From assembly GCF_001570365.1 (NCBI RefSeq), contig NZ_BBYK01000054.1, forward strand, positions 1 to 64,000: DNA of 64,000 nucleotides. Direction: 5' to 3'. Within the stretch, counting starts at the first letter, position 1. Each line of letters opens with the position of its first letter. The notes below the pieces were generated by a model. The model saw only the letters and a program-made list of their open reading frames with translations. It did no database searches and was not told the DNA's origin. Positions 40,731 through 49,087 of this stretch are shown in pieces. This DNA comes from Microtetraspora fusca. Lineage in GTDB: Bacteria; Actinomycetota; Actinomycetes; Streptosporangiales; Streptosporangiaceae. The translations under genes were made by a program, and so were the position numbers.

Positions 40731-41801
40731 ATGGGTGACCTGGATTTCTTCGTCGATTTGATGATCACAGGCACGGTGCTGGGCTTTGACCACACCAGCG
40801 ATCTGGCTGATGTGGAGGAGACGTTCGGACATGGCCACACGTTCGAGGCGTCCTCGGGAGTGATCTCCGACTTCGGCCTGGTCGAGTTCGGCTGGTGGCG
40901 GGACCGGCCGCAGGACGAGTGGGCGGTCATCTACTTCGGTGCCCAGACTCACCGGCTGCCGTGGCTCACCAGTGATGATCAGGTTGAAAGTCCCCTTGTG
41001 GACCGCTACGGCGGTTTCCGGCCCCGGCTCGACGTCGGTGAGTTACACGCTGCCGTACAGGCGCGTGGGTTCACGCTGCAAGAGCGCCCGTCCTATAACG
41101 ACGGCTGTGTCGACTACTGGGAGCCCACATCGAGGATGGGGTTGATCGCGGTGACGGATCCCGACGAATGGGAGGAACCGTCCGGGACGGTGCTCAAAAT
41201 GCTCGGCCCGGGAGGTCGGTACGCATGGCTGTCCTTCCAGGGGAGCGAGCAGATGTTCAAGAGCTACGCCGACCACGTGCTGCCCCTGGCCGAGCCGCGA
41301 CTGGCCGCCTGGCTGGACAAACGCGAACCCGACGCGGAGCCCCGGCGAACCGACTGGTGGCACTGTCTCCGAAGCGTGGTCGCCGAGCGCACCGGCGGGC
41401 CTTCCACGGAGAGCGCACGGTGGTGGCGGCTCCGCACCGTTCTCGACCGCCACGCGGCGGAACGCGGTGTGGACCGGGAGGACGAGGCGGCCGTCAACCT
41501 GATCACCACGCTCGTCGAGGTTCGCGACTCAGATGTGGCGGACGGCTTGCCGACGATGGACGAGGCGGTAGAGGGTTGGCTGGCGGCGACGACGACCCTG
41601 GCGAATGCCGCACGCCTGTGCACCGAGCGACCTCTCCGGCCGGCCGATATTCGGTTGTCCCGCCGCCTGCGTAACCAGATCCACGCCATCCAGCCCTGCT
41701 TGCCCTATGTCGCCTCGGCCGTCCTGGCTGATGAGCTCCGGGCCTGGATCGAACTCAAACGCCCGCTGCTCCGACTGCCTGTTTCAAATGGCGCGGAATG
41801 A
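40731..41801 (+). CDS. hypothetical protein, 356 residues
   Basis: I do not recognise a family. The first 165 residues (TGTVLGFDHTSDLADVEETFG ... VEFGWWRDRPQDEWAVIYFGAQTHRLPWL) are rich in aromatic and acidic residues and resemble small immunity-type or SMI1-like domains by composition only. The second half is helical (WLAATTTLANAARLCTERP ... LRNQIHAIQPCLPYVASAVLADELRAWIEL). No signal peptide or membrane segment. GC content is lower than neighbours in the region just after it, and split ParB-like half-sites lie 145 bp downstream. Confidence 0.7.
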   Translation: MGDLDFFVDLMITGTVLGFDHTSDLADVEETFGHGHTFEASSGVISDFGLVEFGWWRDRPQDEWAVIYFGAQTHRLPWLTSDDQVESPLVDRYGGFRPRLDVGELHAAVQARGFTLQERPSYNDGCVDYWEPTSRMGLIAVTDPDEWEEPSGTVLKMLGPGGRYAWLSFQGSEQMFKSYADHVLPLAEPRLAAWLDKREPDAEPRRTDWWHCLRSVVAERTGGPSTESARWWRLRTVLDRHAAERGVDREDEAAVNLITTLVEVRDSDVADGLPTMDEAVEGWLAATTTLANAARLCTERPLRPADIRLSRRLRNQIHAIQPCLPYVASAVLADELRAWIELKRPLLRLPVSNGAE

Positions 41802-42144
41802 CCCGATGGGGAAGTGGGCGCATGCGATTTTCCCGCTGGGCCGCGCAGATACGGGGCTGATATAGCAGGCGAACGAAAAGCCACGCTTAAGAGCCCGGGT
41901 GGGCCTGGCTTGGCGTGACTGGTCGTTCCATAGCTGGTGGCAGGGTGTTTCACAGGTGGTCGCCTGTGAAACAGGTCGCCGGGCGCGGGCTGTCTTGGGC
42001 GAGGTCTGTTTCATGGGTTGGTGTAAACGGCCTGTGAAACGCACACATGAAAACGATGCCGGCGCTGTCGCGAACCGCCGCGGCCCGAGGTGTGGGCGGT
42101 CCACAAGGGTGGCGCAGGTGAAAGACGACACGGCCGGTTTCGTC
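41802..42144. other. non-coding gap with repeated GTTTCAC-type half-sites
   Basis: This 343-bp convergent gap contains no credible gene. It holds TGTTTCAC (41946-41953) and GTGAAACA (41966-41973), and a second looser pair at 42007-42016 and 42031-42040. Arms extend to GTTTCACAGG and CCTGTGAAAC with a 6-nt spacer. Confidence 0.6.
41946..41973. promoter_or_regulatory. inverted repeat made of ParB-type half-sites
   Basis: TGTTTCAC and GTGAAACA are exactly the two halves of the bacterial parS consensus, here separated by 12 bp. The extended palindrome GTTTCACAGG/CCTGTGAAAC has 10-bp arms. A canonical parS would have the halves joined, so ParB binding is doubtful; another regulator or a terminator hairpin is possible. 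Confidence 0.5.
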
Positions 42145-42927
42145 TCATGCCGTGGCCGTCGGGACGGCTGTCTGTCCGTGCTCTTGGCTCGGCTTGGCGG
42201 TGCCGTCTGAGGTCGTTTCGGTTTTGGTGTAGAGAACCTCGCGGCCCTGCTCCGCGGCGCGGATGAGGCCCTCGCTGACGAAGTCGAGGAAGCGGGCGAC
42301 GTTCTCCAGGCGAGTGGCGGCCGGGGTGCCGGGGCCGAGGATGCCGACGCCCTGCCGGGCGGCCTCGACGACCTGGTCGTTGGACCGGGCGCTGCGGATC
42401 ATCGACTGGTACCAGAGGTCGTCGTCGACGACGTAGCGCTCGCGGCGGCGTTCGTCGCGTTGCCGGCGGATGAGGTCCAGGTTCTCCAGGAACGTGATCG
42501 CTTTGGAGATGGACGCCGGGCTGACCTGGAGGCGCTGGGCGAGTTCGGAGGCGGTGAGGCTGCCGGTGTCGGTCGTGTAAAGGCAGCCCAGCACCCGGGC
42601 CATCATCTTGGGCAGGCCCGAGGTCATGAAGACGGTGGTGAGGGTCTCCTGGTAGTCGCGCACGGCCTCGGCGTCGCGTCCGTGGGGCTGCGGGGACGCC
42701 TGCGCCCCTCGGGGCGGGGCCTGCCTGCGCCGGTGGGTGCGCTGTTGGGTGGCGCGGTGGGCCAGGTCGGCGCGGTAGCCGGTGGGGCCGCCGTTCCGCG
42801 TCACCTCACGCGTGATCGTGGAGGTCGGACGGTCGAGACGGCGGGCGATCTCGGCGTAGGCGAGGCCGTCGGCCAGCCCCAGCGCGATCTGCTGGCGTTC
42901 CTGCTGGGTGAGCCTGCCTCCCGGCAT
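42145..42927 (-). CDS. IS30-type HTH plus MarR/GbsR-type winged-helix regulator
   Basis: A 260-residue chimeric regulator. The N-terminus (RLTQQERQQIALGLADGLAYAEIARRLDRPTSTITREVTRNGG) is the HTH of IS30-type transposases; the C-terminal part (LTASELAQRLQVSPASISKAITFLENLDLIRRQRDERRRERYVVDD) is a MarR/GbsR-type winged helix. No transposase catalytic core is present. ATG 42927 follows AAGGGGG. Divergent from the DUF4097 gene with repeated GCGTTxAGCTTCA and TTGCAA sites between them, so it likely controls that gene and itself. Confidence 0.85.
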   Translation of the reverse strand: MPGGRLTQQERQQIALGLADGLAYAEIARRLDRPTSTITREVTRNGGPTGYRADLAHRATQQRTHRRRQAPPRGAQASPQPHGRDAEAVRDYQETLTTVFMTSGLPKMMARVLGCLYTTDTGSLTASELAQRLQVSPASISKAITFLENLDLIRRQRDERRRERYVVDDDLWYQSMIRSARSNDQVVEAARQGVGILGPGTPAATRLENVARFLDFVSEGLIRAAEQGREVLYTKTETTSDGTAKPSQEHGQTAVPTATA

Positions 42928-42995
42928 CACGACCCCCTTCATGCCCCACGGGCGCTCCGTGGCGCTGCTCGGTGTTCCCTGACGCCTCCACCATA

Positions 42996-43064
42996 GCGTT
43001 CAGCTTCAGTGCATTGCAATGATCGGGCGATCGTCATTGCGTTAAGCTTCAAGAACGTTGCAAC
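42996..43064. promoter_or_regulatory. repeated operators between HTH regulator and DUF4097 gene
   Basis: Two related 26-nt sites, GCGTTCAGCTTCAGTGCATT.. (42996-43021) and GCGTTAAGCTTCAAGAACGT.. (43039-43064), each end in a TTGCAA-type dyad. Further TGCAAC and GTTGCA copies occur at 43101-43118 and 43131-43135. This repetition suggests cooperative binding by the divergent regulator. Confidence 0.6.
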
Positions 43065-43181
43065 AGTTTCTCGGCATCTACCTGCGTAGATGTCGATTCT
43101 ATGCAACGCCGATGTTGCAAGCTTTTGGAATGCAACGTAGCGTTTCTGGTGTCAGAAACAACGCGGCACAAGGAGCACACG

Positions 43182-43844
43182 ATGCAGAAGTTCGACACCC
43201 CCGCCCCGATCTCCGCCGTCCTCGACATCCCCGCGGGACGCGTCCAGGTCATCGCCGCCGACCGGGCCGACACCACGGTCGAGGTCCTTCCCGCGAACTC
43301 CTCCAAGAGCCGCGACGTGAAGGCGGCGGAGCAGACCACGGTCGAATACGCCGACGGCGTCCTGCGGATCGAGACCCCGGTGAAGAACCAGTACCTCGGC
43401 CCGACCGGAGCCATCGAGGTGACGGTCAAGCTGCCCGGCGGCTCCCGCGTCGAGGCCAAGACGGCCGGCGCCGAACTCCGGACCGTCGGCCGCCTCGGCG
43501 ACGTCACCTTCGAAGGCGCCTACCGCCAGATCAAGCTCGACGAGACCGCGAGCCTCCACCTCACCGCGACCGACGGCGACGTCGAGGTCGGCCGCCTGGG
43601 CGGCCCCGCGCAGATCAGCACCGCACGGGGCGACATCCGGATCACCGAGGCCACGGGCGGCAAGGTCGTGCTGCGCACCCAGTCCGGCGACATCTCGGTC
43701 GGCGCCGCCGCCGGCGTGTCGGCCTCCCTGGACGCCGGCACCACCCACGGCCGCATCACCAACGCCCTCAAGAACGACGGCACCGCGGAACTCCACATCC
43801 AGGCCACAACCTCCAACGGCGACATCGCCGCCCGCAGCCTCTGA
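43182..43844 (+). CDS. DUF4097 family beta-helix-like protein
   Basis: A 220-residue protein with repeated short beta strands (GRVQVIAADRADTTVEVLP, SRVEAKTAGAELRTVGRLGDVTFEG, DGDVEVGRLGG, RGDIRITEATGG, SGDISVGAAAG, NGDIAARSL) typical of DUF4097 adhesin-like right-handed repeats. No signal peptide, so it may stay in the cytoplasm. ATG 43182 has AAGGAG upstream. Divergent from the HTH/MarR gene and followed by a 53-codon gene after 25 bp. Function unknown. Confidence 0.85.
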   Translation: MQKFDTPAPISAVLDIPAGRVQVIAADRADTTVEVLPANSSKSRDVKAAEQTTVEYADGVLRIETPVKNQYLGPTGAIEVTVKLPGGSRVEAKTAGAELRTVGRLGDVTFEGAYRQIKLDETASLHLTATDGDVEVGRLGGPAQISTARGDIRITEATGGKVVLRTQSGDISVGAAAGVSASLDAGTTHGRITNALKNDGTAELHIQATTSNGDIAARSL

Positions 43845-43869
43845 TCAGCGGCCTTTGAGGAGCGGCATC

Positions 43870-44031
43870 ATGACGAACCCGGCCATCGCGGCGAACGGGC
43901 CGCGCAAGTCCTGCCCCGACAAGAACGGCGACAAGGACGGCGACAAGGACGGCGACAAGGACGTGCTCGACGGCGCCGGCATCGCCGCGGTCTCCTACCT
44001 CTGGACCAAGAACACCTACAACAAGGCCTGA
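43870..44031 (+). CDS. small protein with NGDKDGDKDGDKD repeat
   Basis: A 53-codon gene: ATG 43870 has GAGGAG seven bases before it and a terminator follows 16 bp after the stop. The peptide starts MTNPAIAANGPRKSC and continues with DKNGDKDGDKDGDKD, a run resembling Ca-binding D-x-N/D-G-D loops, then a hydrophobic segment (GAGIAAVSYLW). It is co-directional with the DUF4097 gene, probably the same transcript. Function unknown. Confidence 0.65.
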   Translation: MTNPAIAANGPRKSCPDKNGDKDGDKDGDKDVLDGAGIAAVSYLWTKNTYNKA

Positions 44032-44047
44032 CCATGAACCGGCCGAA

Positions 44048-44081
44048 CAGGGCCGTCAGACCAACCGGTCTGACGGCCCTG
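44048..44081 (+). terminator. terminator after the DUF4097 operon
   Basis: CAGGGCCGTCAGACC (44048-44062) pairs with GGTCTGACGGCCCTG (44067-44081), 15-bp stem and AACC loop, followed by a short T-rich stretch. Confidence 0.8.
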
Positions 44082-44285
44082 TGCCTTTCCGAGCGTCACT
44101 TCGGGGCTGGGGTCACGTTCGGGAGAACACCGGCCAGTAGCTCTGGAACGACCAGGAACGCCAAGGCAGGCCCTCTCGGGCTCATCAGCGTGACTTCTCG
44201 TTCGCCTGCTCCAGCAGACCTGATACTCGCCTGATCGACGCTCGGGTCGATACGCCACCGCTGCCGGCGGCATGGAGTGGGAAAG

Positions 44286-44323
44286 GGACGCGCGCCTTCC
44301 CGGCAGGGAGTAGGCGCGCGTCC
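44286..44323 (-). terminator. terminator after the 34-codon ORF
   Basis: GGACGCGCGCC (44286-44296) and GGCGCGCGTCC (44313-44323) form an 11-bp stem with a 16-nt loop, followed on the minus strand by CTTTCCC. It lies 6 bp past the small ORF stop. Confidence 0.55.
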
Positions 44324-44328
44324 TCGAG

Positions 44329-44433
44329 TCAGCGGCTGGAAGCGGCCAGCAGCAGCTCGGCTTCGCAATGCAGCGCCGCGATCACCAGGAACTCGAAGCG
44401 TAGTTCCTCGGCGAGGCGGTCCAGAACATCCAT
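44329..44433 (-). CDS. putative 34-residue protein
   Basis: ATG 44433 is preceded by GGGAGG at optimal distance and the frame ([20 protein letters not shown] then [14 protein letters not shown]) closes 6 bp before a terminator hairpin. The amphipathic, Leu/Ala/Glu-rich helix with one Cys has no known family. It could be a small regulator, a toxin-like peptide or a chance ORF. The 295 bp upstream (44434-44728) show no other gene. Confidence 0.45.
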   Translation of the reverse strand: MDVLDRLAEELRFEFLVIAALHCEAELLLAASSR

Positions 44434-44728
44434 CGGGCCTCCCAGATCGAACGACGCATCAATCGCCACATTGGTTCACATCGGGCGTATGCGGCTTATC
44501 CGACGTATTACCGCTCCTGGTGCGATCAGATTCCGGCGTACTCACGCTGTTACACGCACGGTCGCGCTGCGACGGTGTACGCCCCGGCTTCGCCCGCCGG
44601 CGGTCGGTTCGTCAGCGTCGCGTTCAACCGGGCGTTGCGAACAGCAGGTCGAGCGCGGGGCACGGCTCCGGGGCTCGGGCAATGACCTGGGACGGCCGAA
44701 GCGGTACCACGCGCTGTGGGGGAGCCGC

Positions 44729-46021
44729 TCAGGCGGACTTCTCCTGGCTCCGCCGTCCGTGGCCGGGGCGCCCGCGAGGCACGAGGGTCGGGTTGACGTT
44801 GTGGAGCACGGTTTCCCGGTCGATCACGACCCGCGCGACGTCGTCGCGGCCGGGCACCTCGTACATGACGTTGAGCAGGACCTCTTCGAGGATGGCGCGG
44901 GCTCCCCGGGCGCCGGTGCGGCGCAGCAGCGCCTGGTCGGCGATCGCGTCCACCGCGTCGGCGGTGAACTCCAGCTCGACGCCGTCGAGCTCGAAGAGCC
45001 TGCGGTACTGCTTGAGCAGCGCGTTGCGCGGCTCGGTGAGGATCCGGGTCAGCGCCGTCCGGTCCAGCGGGTGCAGGGTGGCCACGACCGGGAGCCGGCC
45101 GACGATCTCGGGGATCAGCCCGAACTTCAGCAGGTCCTGCGGCGTGACGTCGGCCGGCGCGTCGGCTCCGTCCCCCGCCTGGGCGGTGCGGAGGGCGGCG
45201 CCGAACCCCGCGCGGCCGCGGCCGACCCGCTGCTCGATGATCTGCTCCAGACCGGCGAAGGCTCCGCCGACGATGAACAGCACGTTCGTGGTGTCGATCT
45301 GGATGAACTCCTGCTGGGGGTGCTTGCGCCCGCCCTGCGGCGGCACGCTCGCCACGGTGCCCTCAATGATCTTCAGCAGGGCCTGCTGGACACCTTCGCC
45401 CGAGACGTCGCGGGTGATCGACGGGTTCTCGCTCTTGCGTGCGATCTTGTCGATCTCGTCGATGTAGACGATGCCGGTCTCGGCCTTCTTCACGTCGTGG
45501 TCGGCGGCCTGGAGCAGCTTGAGCAGGATGTTCTCGACGTCCTCGCCGACGTAGCCCGCCTCGGTGAGGGCGGTGGCGTCGGCGATCGCGAACGGGACGT
45601 CGAGCAGCCGGGCGAGCCGCTGGACGAGGTACGTCTTGCCGGAGCCGGTCGGGCCGACCAGCAGGATGTTGGACTTGCCCAGCTCCACCGGCTCCTCGCC
45701 CGCGGAGCCGCTTCTTCCGGCCGCCGCCCGTACGCGCTTGTAGTGGTTGTAGACCGCCACGGAGAGCGCCTTCTTCGCGCTGTCCTGGCCGATGACGTAC
45801 TGGTCGAGGAACGCGTGGATCTCCCGCGGTTTCGGCAGGTCGTCGCGGGTCGGGGCGGACGACTCGGCGCTCTCCTCCTCGATGAGCTCCCTGCAGAGCC
45901 GGACGCACTCGTCACAGATGCACAGCGGGGTCGGCCCGGCGATCAGCCGGCTGACCTCGTTCTGGCTCTTTCCGCAGAACGTGCATTTCAGCAGGTTGTC
46001 GCCGTTGTCGGTACGGGCCAT
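44729..46021 (-). CDS. clpX: ClpX-type AAA+ unfoldase, orphan copy
   Basis: A 430-residue unfoldase. N-terminal Zn finger: C13, C16, C36, C39 (KCTFCGK ... CDEC). AAA+ core: Walker A GPTGSGKT (residues 123-130), Walker [11 protein letters not shown], pore loop GYVGED (156-161), RKH loop (RKHPQQ). The ClpP-docking loop, IGF in canonical ClpX, reads AGF (271-273). No clpP or trigger-factor gene adjoins, unlike the usual clpX locus, so this is probably a second paralog. ATG 46021 chosen because it matches the family start; the frame is open far upstream. Confidence 0.92.
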   Translation of the reverse strand: MARTDNGDNLLKCTFCGKSQNEVSRLIAGPTPLCICDECVRLCRELIEEESAESSAPTRDDLPKPREIHAFLDQYVIGQDSAKKALSVAVYNHYKRVRAAAGRSGSAGEEPVELGKSNILLVGPTGSGKTYLVQRLARLLDVPFAIADATALTEAGYVGEDVENILLKLLQAADHDVKKAETGIVYIDEIDKIARKSENPSITRDVSGEGVQQALLKIIEGTVASVPPQGGRKHPQQEFIQIDTTNVLFIVGGAFAGLEQIIEQRVGRGRAGFGAALRTAQAGDGADAPADVTPQDLLKFGLIPEIVGRLPVVATLHPLDRTALTRILTEPRNALLKQYRRLFELDGVELEFTADAVDAIADQALLRRTGARGARAILEEVLLNVMYEVPGRDDVARVVIDRETVLHNVNPTLVPRGRPGHGRRSQEKSA

Positions 46022-46270
46022 TCCGGAGCGTCTCCTCAGTGGTCGAAAGGGGTCCACGTCCGAAGGCGCCCGGACCGGGGGCGCGGACGAGGCGGGGGGG
46101 GCGGGGGTCGAACCGCTCATGGCGCCTTTTCGAATGGCGACAACACATGTTCTCATCATCTGGATGGCTTCGGTACCTCGCAACCGGAGCACGTCGGCCG
46201 TCGCTCATAAAGGAGCGCTACCAGTGTCGCCCGCAGGGCTCCGGCCTTCGGCTTCCGGCCGGGGAGCGTG

Positions 46271-47653
46271 TCAACGCGGAGACGGGGCGCGTGTCACTCG
46301 GGAGTGGGGGAGTCGCACGGCGGCGGCGGTGACCACAGCGACCAGGCCGAGACCGGCCAGGGCCGTCGCCGCTCCCCGGTTCCCGGCGTCGAAGAGCGCC
46401 CCGGCGGCGAAGCTCCCCGCCAGGGCGACCACGCCGGAAAGGAAGTTGAGGAGCCCGGAATAGGCCCCGAACCGTCCGGACGGCGCGCAGCGGGTGACGG
46501 TCTGGAACAGCGCCGCCTGCGTGAGGCCGGAGGCCAGTCCATGCAGTACGGCGGCCACCACCAGCACGGTGATCCGGCCGGCCCCGGCGGGCGGAATCGC
46601 GATCAGCATCAGGTAGCCGCCGCCCGCGCAGAGCAGCCCGCTTCTGAGCAGCCAGGGGCGCTCGCCCCGGCCGGCGGCGGCGCACCACGGCTGGATCGCG
46701 GCCGTGGTCACGGCCACCACCGAGAAGAACAGGGTCGTCGTGCCGGCGTCGACTCCCCTGAGCGGGACCACGGTCGCGACCTGGGAGGTGAGCAGCGTGA
46801 TGGGGGCCGCTGCCAGAGCGAACAGGAGGAAACCCCGGTCCCGGAGCACCGCCGACACCCCGGCGACGATCCTCCGTACATCCGGCCGCGCCGCCCCGGT
46901 GCCCGTAGGCGGGGCCGCCTCCGCAACCGCCTCCATGTCCACATGTGAAGCGTCCCCATGTGAAGCGGTGTCCGTAGGTGAAGCCGGGCCGGGAGCGCGG
47001 CGGAGCAGCGTGAACAGCACGACGCCGACCGCCCACGCGCCCGCCGTCACCGCCGACAGCAGCCCGAACCCACCCGCCAGCAGGAGGAGGAGACCCACGG
47101 GCGGCCCCACCACGGCGCCGAGCTCGCCGCTGATCAGATAGGCGGCGAAGCCCCGGGAGCGGCGCGCCGGCGCCACCCCGGCGAGCAGGGACTGCGCGGC
47201 CGGGTGGAACAGCGCGCCGCCCACCGCCATGAGCACGGCCGCGCAGAGCAGTTCGCCGACTCCGCCGGTGACGCCCAGCAGTGCGAACGCCGCCATCCGC
47301 AGGGCACAGGCCAGGGCCCCCGCGCGCGCCGGGCCGATCACGTCGGTGAGCGCGCCGACGGGAAGGAACAGCATGTACTGCACCGCGACACGCACGCCGA
47401 GGACCGCGGTGACGGTCCCGGCGAGCATGCCGAGGTCGCGGTGCAGGTGCGCGACCAGGTGGGCCACCATCGCGTAGTAGCCGAGCGAGATGGCCAGGTT
47501 CGTCCCCACGACGATCGCGATCACACGGCGGTCGGGGACCGCCCGCCGCCCTTGGGGCGCGGGGGCGCGTGACGTCGCCGCGAGCCCGGTGGACGGGTGT
47601 CCGGGGGAGGCGGATTCCGTGCGCGGCGAGGTCATGGCAGCGGACTGTCTCAT
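46271..47653 (-). CDS. MFS transporter, 12 TM segments
   Basis: A 460-residue major facilitator. The N-terminal half carries a motif A-like loop (PVGALTDVIGPARAG) and the membrane segments alternate regularly; a hydrophilic central loop of about 50 residues (TDTASHGDASHVD region, with repeated ATGTGAAGCG-like DNA) joins the halves. Probable exporter of a small molecule. Adjacent to a class D beta-lactamase gene (26 bp gap, same strand), so a role in drug resistance is plausible but not shown. Confidence 0.85.
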   Translation of the reverse strand: MRQSAAMTSPRTESASPGHPSTGLAATSRAPAPQGRRAVPDRRVIAIVVGTNLAISLGYYAMVAHLVAHLHRDLGMLAGTVTAVLGVRVAVQYMLFLPVGALTDVIGPARAGALACALRMAAFALLGVTGGVGELLCAAVLMAVGGALFHPAAQSLLAGVAPARRSRGFAAYLISGELGAVVGPPVGLLLLLAGGFGLLSAVTAGAWAVGVVLFTLLRRAPGPASPTDTASHGDASHVDMEAVAEAAPPTGTGAARPDVRRIVAGVSAVLRDRGFLLFALAAAPITLLTSQVATVVPLRGVDAGTTTLFFSVVAVTTAAIQPWCAAAGRGERPWLLRSGLLCAGGGYLMLIAIPPAGAGRITVLVVAAVLHGLASGLTQAALFQTVTRCAPSGRFGAYSGLLNFLSGVVALAGSFAAGALFDAGNRGAATALAGLGLVAVVTAAAVRLPHSRVTRAPSPR

Positions 47654-47678
47654 GGGTCGCGACGTCTGTCGAACCCGG

Positions 47679-48575
47679 TCAGGCCTTCGGGAGGACTCCG
47701 AGAGCCGTCAGCAGGTCGCGGGCGAGGGGGATCCGCTTCTCGGTGTCCTTGTCGGCGTTGACGTCGATGTTGAGCGCGAAGGTGTGGAGGCTGTCGCCGC
47801 GCTCGACCCAGCCCACCCACCAGCCGATGTTGGGCGTGGTCGACATGCCCCATCCGGTCTTGGCGAACAGCGCGTAGCCGTCCTTCTCCTCGACCTTCAG
47901 CAGTTCGCGCACCGTGAGTTGGTTGCGCTTCGACGCCGGGAGCTGCTGACGGGCCAGCCGGGAGAGGAAGCGCGTCTGCTCGATCGCCGAGATCTCAAGG
48001 GGGCCGTCGAGCCAGAAGCGATCCACGACGGGGCCGATCCGCCGGTTGCCGTAGTTCAGCCGGTTCACCCACTGGTTCTCCCGCTTGAGGCCGATCCGGC
48101 GGGCGAGCGTCTGGAACACCGGGACGTTGGACACCCGCACCGCGTCGCGCAGGTTCATGTCGTGCTCCCACTCGGGGAACGGCTGCGGCTGCCCGCCGTA
48201 CGGGATCACCTCGTTCTCGTCCTTGACGGCCTTGGTCTCCAGGGCGATGAGGCTGTGCGGGATCTTGTACGTCGAGGCCGGGATCAGCCTCTTCCGCGCC
48301 CGCGCGGCGTCGACGACCGTGGTCCGCCCGCGCTTCACGTCGAAGAGCGCGAAGGTTCCGCGCACTCCCGCCTGGCGGAACAGCGCCTGCAGGTCGTCGC
48401 GGACGATCAGGCCGCCCTGGGCGACCCCTGGTGCGGCCGCGCTGTGGCCTGCCGTGTTCACGGCGTCGGTGGCGCCGTAAGCGGTGCTGCCGAACAGCGC
48501 GGAGGCGGTCAGGACGGCCGCGCCCAGCGCGGCGCGCAGCCGTGCCCCGGAAGCGAAGGTGGGGGAGTTCCGCAT
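47679..48575 (-). CDS. class D (OXA-type) beta-lactamase
   Basis: A 298-residue exported serine beta-lactamase. Signal peptide at the N-terminus (about residues 1-35). Active-site motifs: S101-T-Y-K104 (IPASTYKIPHS), S149-N-V (VSNVPVF), Y175-G-N, tryptophan in FWLDGPLEIS, and K239-T-G in AKTGWG. All class D elements are present, so the enzyme is probably active. It precedes the MFS gene on the same strand. Start is ATG 48575; an upstream AT-rich gap (48576-49087) has palindromes. Confidence 0.93.
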   Translation of the reverse strand: MRNSPTFASGARLRAALGAAVLTASALFGSTAYGATDAVNTAGHSAAAPGVAQGGLIVRDDLQALFRQAGVRGTFALFDVKRGRTTVVDAARARKRLIPASTYKIPHSLIALETKAVKDENEVIPYGGQPQPFPEWEHDMNLRDAVRVSNVPVFQTLARRIGLKRENQWVNRLNYGNRRIGPVVDRFWLDGPLEISAIEQTRFLSRLARQQLPASKRNQLTVRELLKVEEKDGYALFAKTGWGMSTTPNIGWWVGWVERGDSLHTFALNIDVNADKDTEKRIPLARDLLTALGVLPKA

Positions 48576-49087
48576 GACAAGCTCCTCACTTTGTCGATCT
48601 TCTGCGAGGAGCAGACCAGAACCGTCACATCATGTCCAATATCGATATCCCTTGACCGCCGATATCCATATGCGTATCAGGGCTGGCCGGAAGGGCCGCC
48701 GAAGGTGGGGTCGGGGTCTGATCCCGTACGACATCGACCGGACCGGCCCCGGCCAAGGTTCGTGCACACCGAGGTCGTCGCGAGCCGTTGGGACCTCTCG
48801 GTGCTCCGGAGCGTGCCTTGGAGCGGTCGCCGGAGCGGGGTTCGGTTTGGAGTTCCGGCGCCGGTTCGGCCGCGGCGTGAGAGAGATCGGCGTCCCGGGG
48901 AGAGGTGCCGAGATCGGCGATGGCCGTGGATCGGCGCGAAGCGAGGGGAAGGCCCGGCGGGCCGCCAGGTCATATGACGCCAGATCATGACGCCGGTCAT
49001 CGACAGGAAGTGTCGATATTGCGAATTCACTAACTATCCATGCATTAGAGGCGATGTACGGATGGGTGGCGCTTTACCTTTTTGCCC
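48576..49087. promoter_or_regulatory. AT-rich divergent promoter region, beta-lactamase and nuclease
   Basis: A 512-bp divergent gap without a convincing gene. Near the beta-lactamase end are ATATCGATAT and GATATCCATATG-like palindromes; near the nuclease end an inverted repeat ATCGACA(48999-49005)/TGTCGAT(49011-49017). The AT-rich patches stand out from the surroundings and may be operators. The nuclease has no obvious Shine-Dalgarno sequence. Confidence 0.45.

Noticed and set aside
41946-41973. True parS centromere site
   Set aside because: The two halves match parS exactly but are 12 bp apart, while functional parS has them contiguous. Reported only as a split, ParB-like site.
42145-42927. 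IS30 family transposase
   Set aside because: Only the N-terminal HTH is transposase-like; there is no DDE core and no flanking inverted repeats. The C-terminus is a MarR-type winged helix.
44488-44685. Open plus-strand stretch reading [20 protein letters not shown] and onward
   Set aside because: Composition looks protein-like, but there is no start codon with a ribosome site and no recognisable family; it could be promoter DNA of the minus-strand small ORF.
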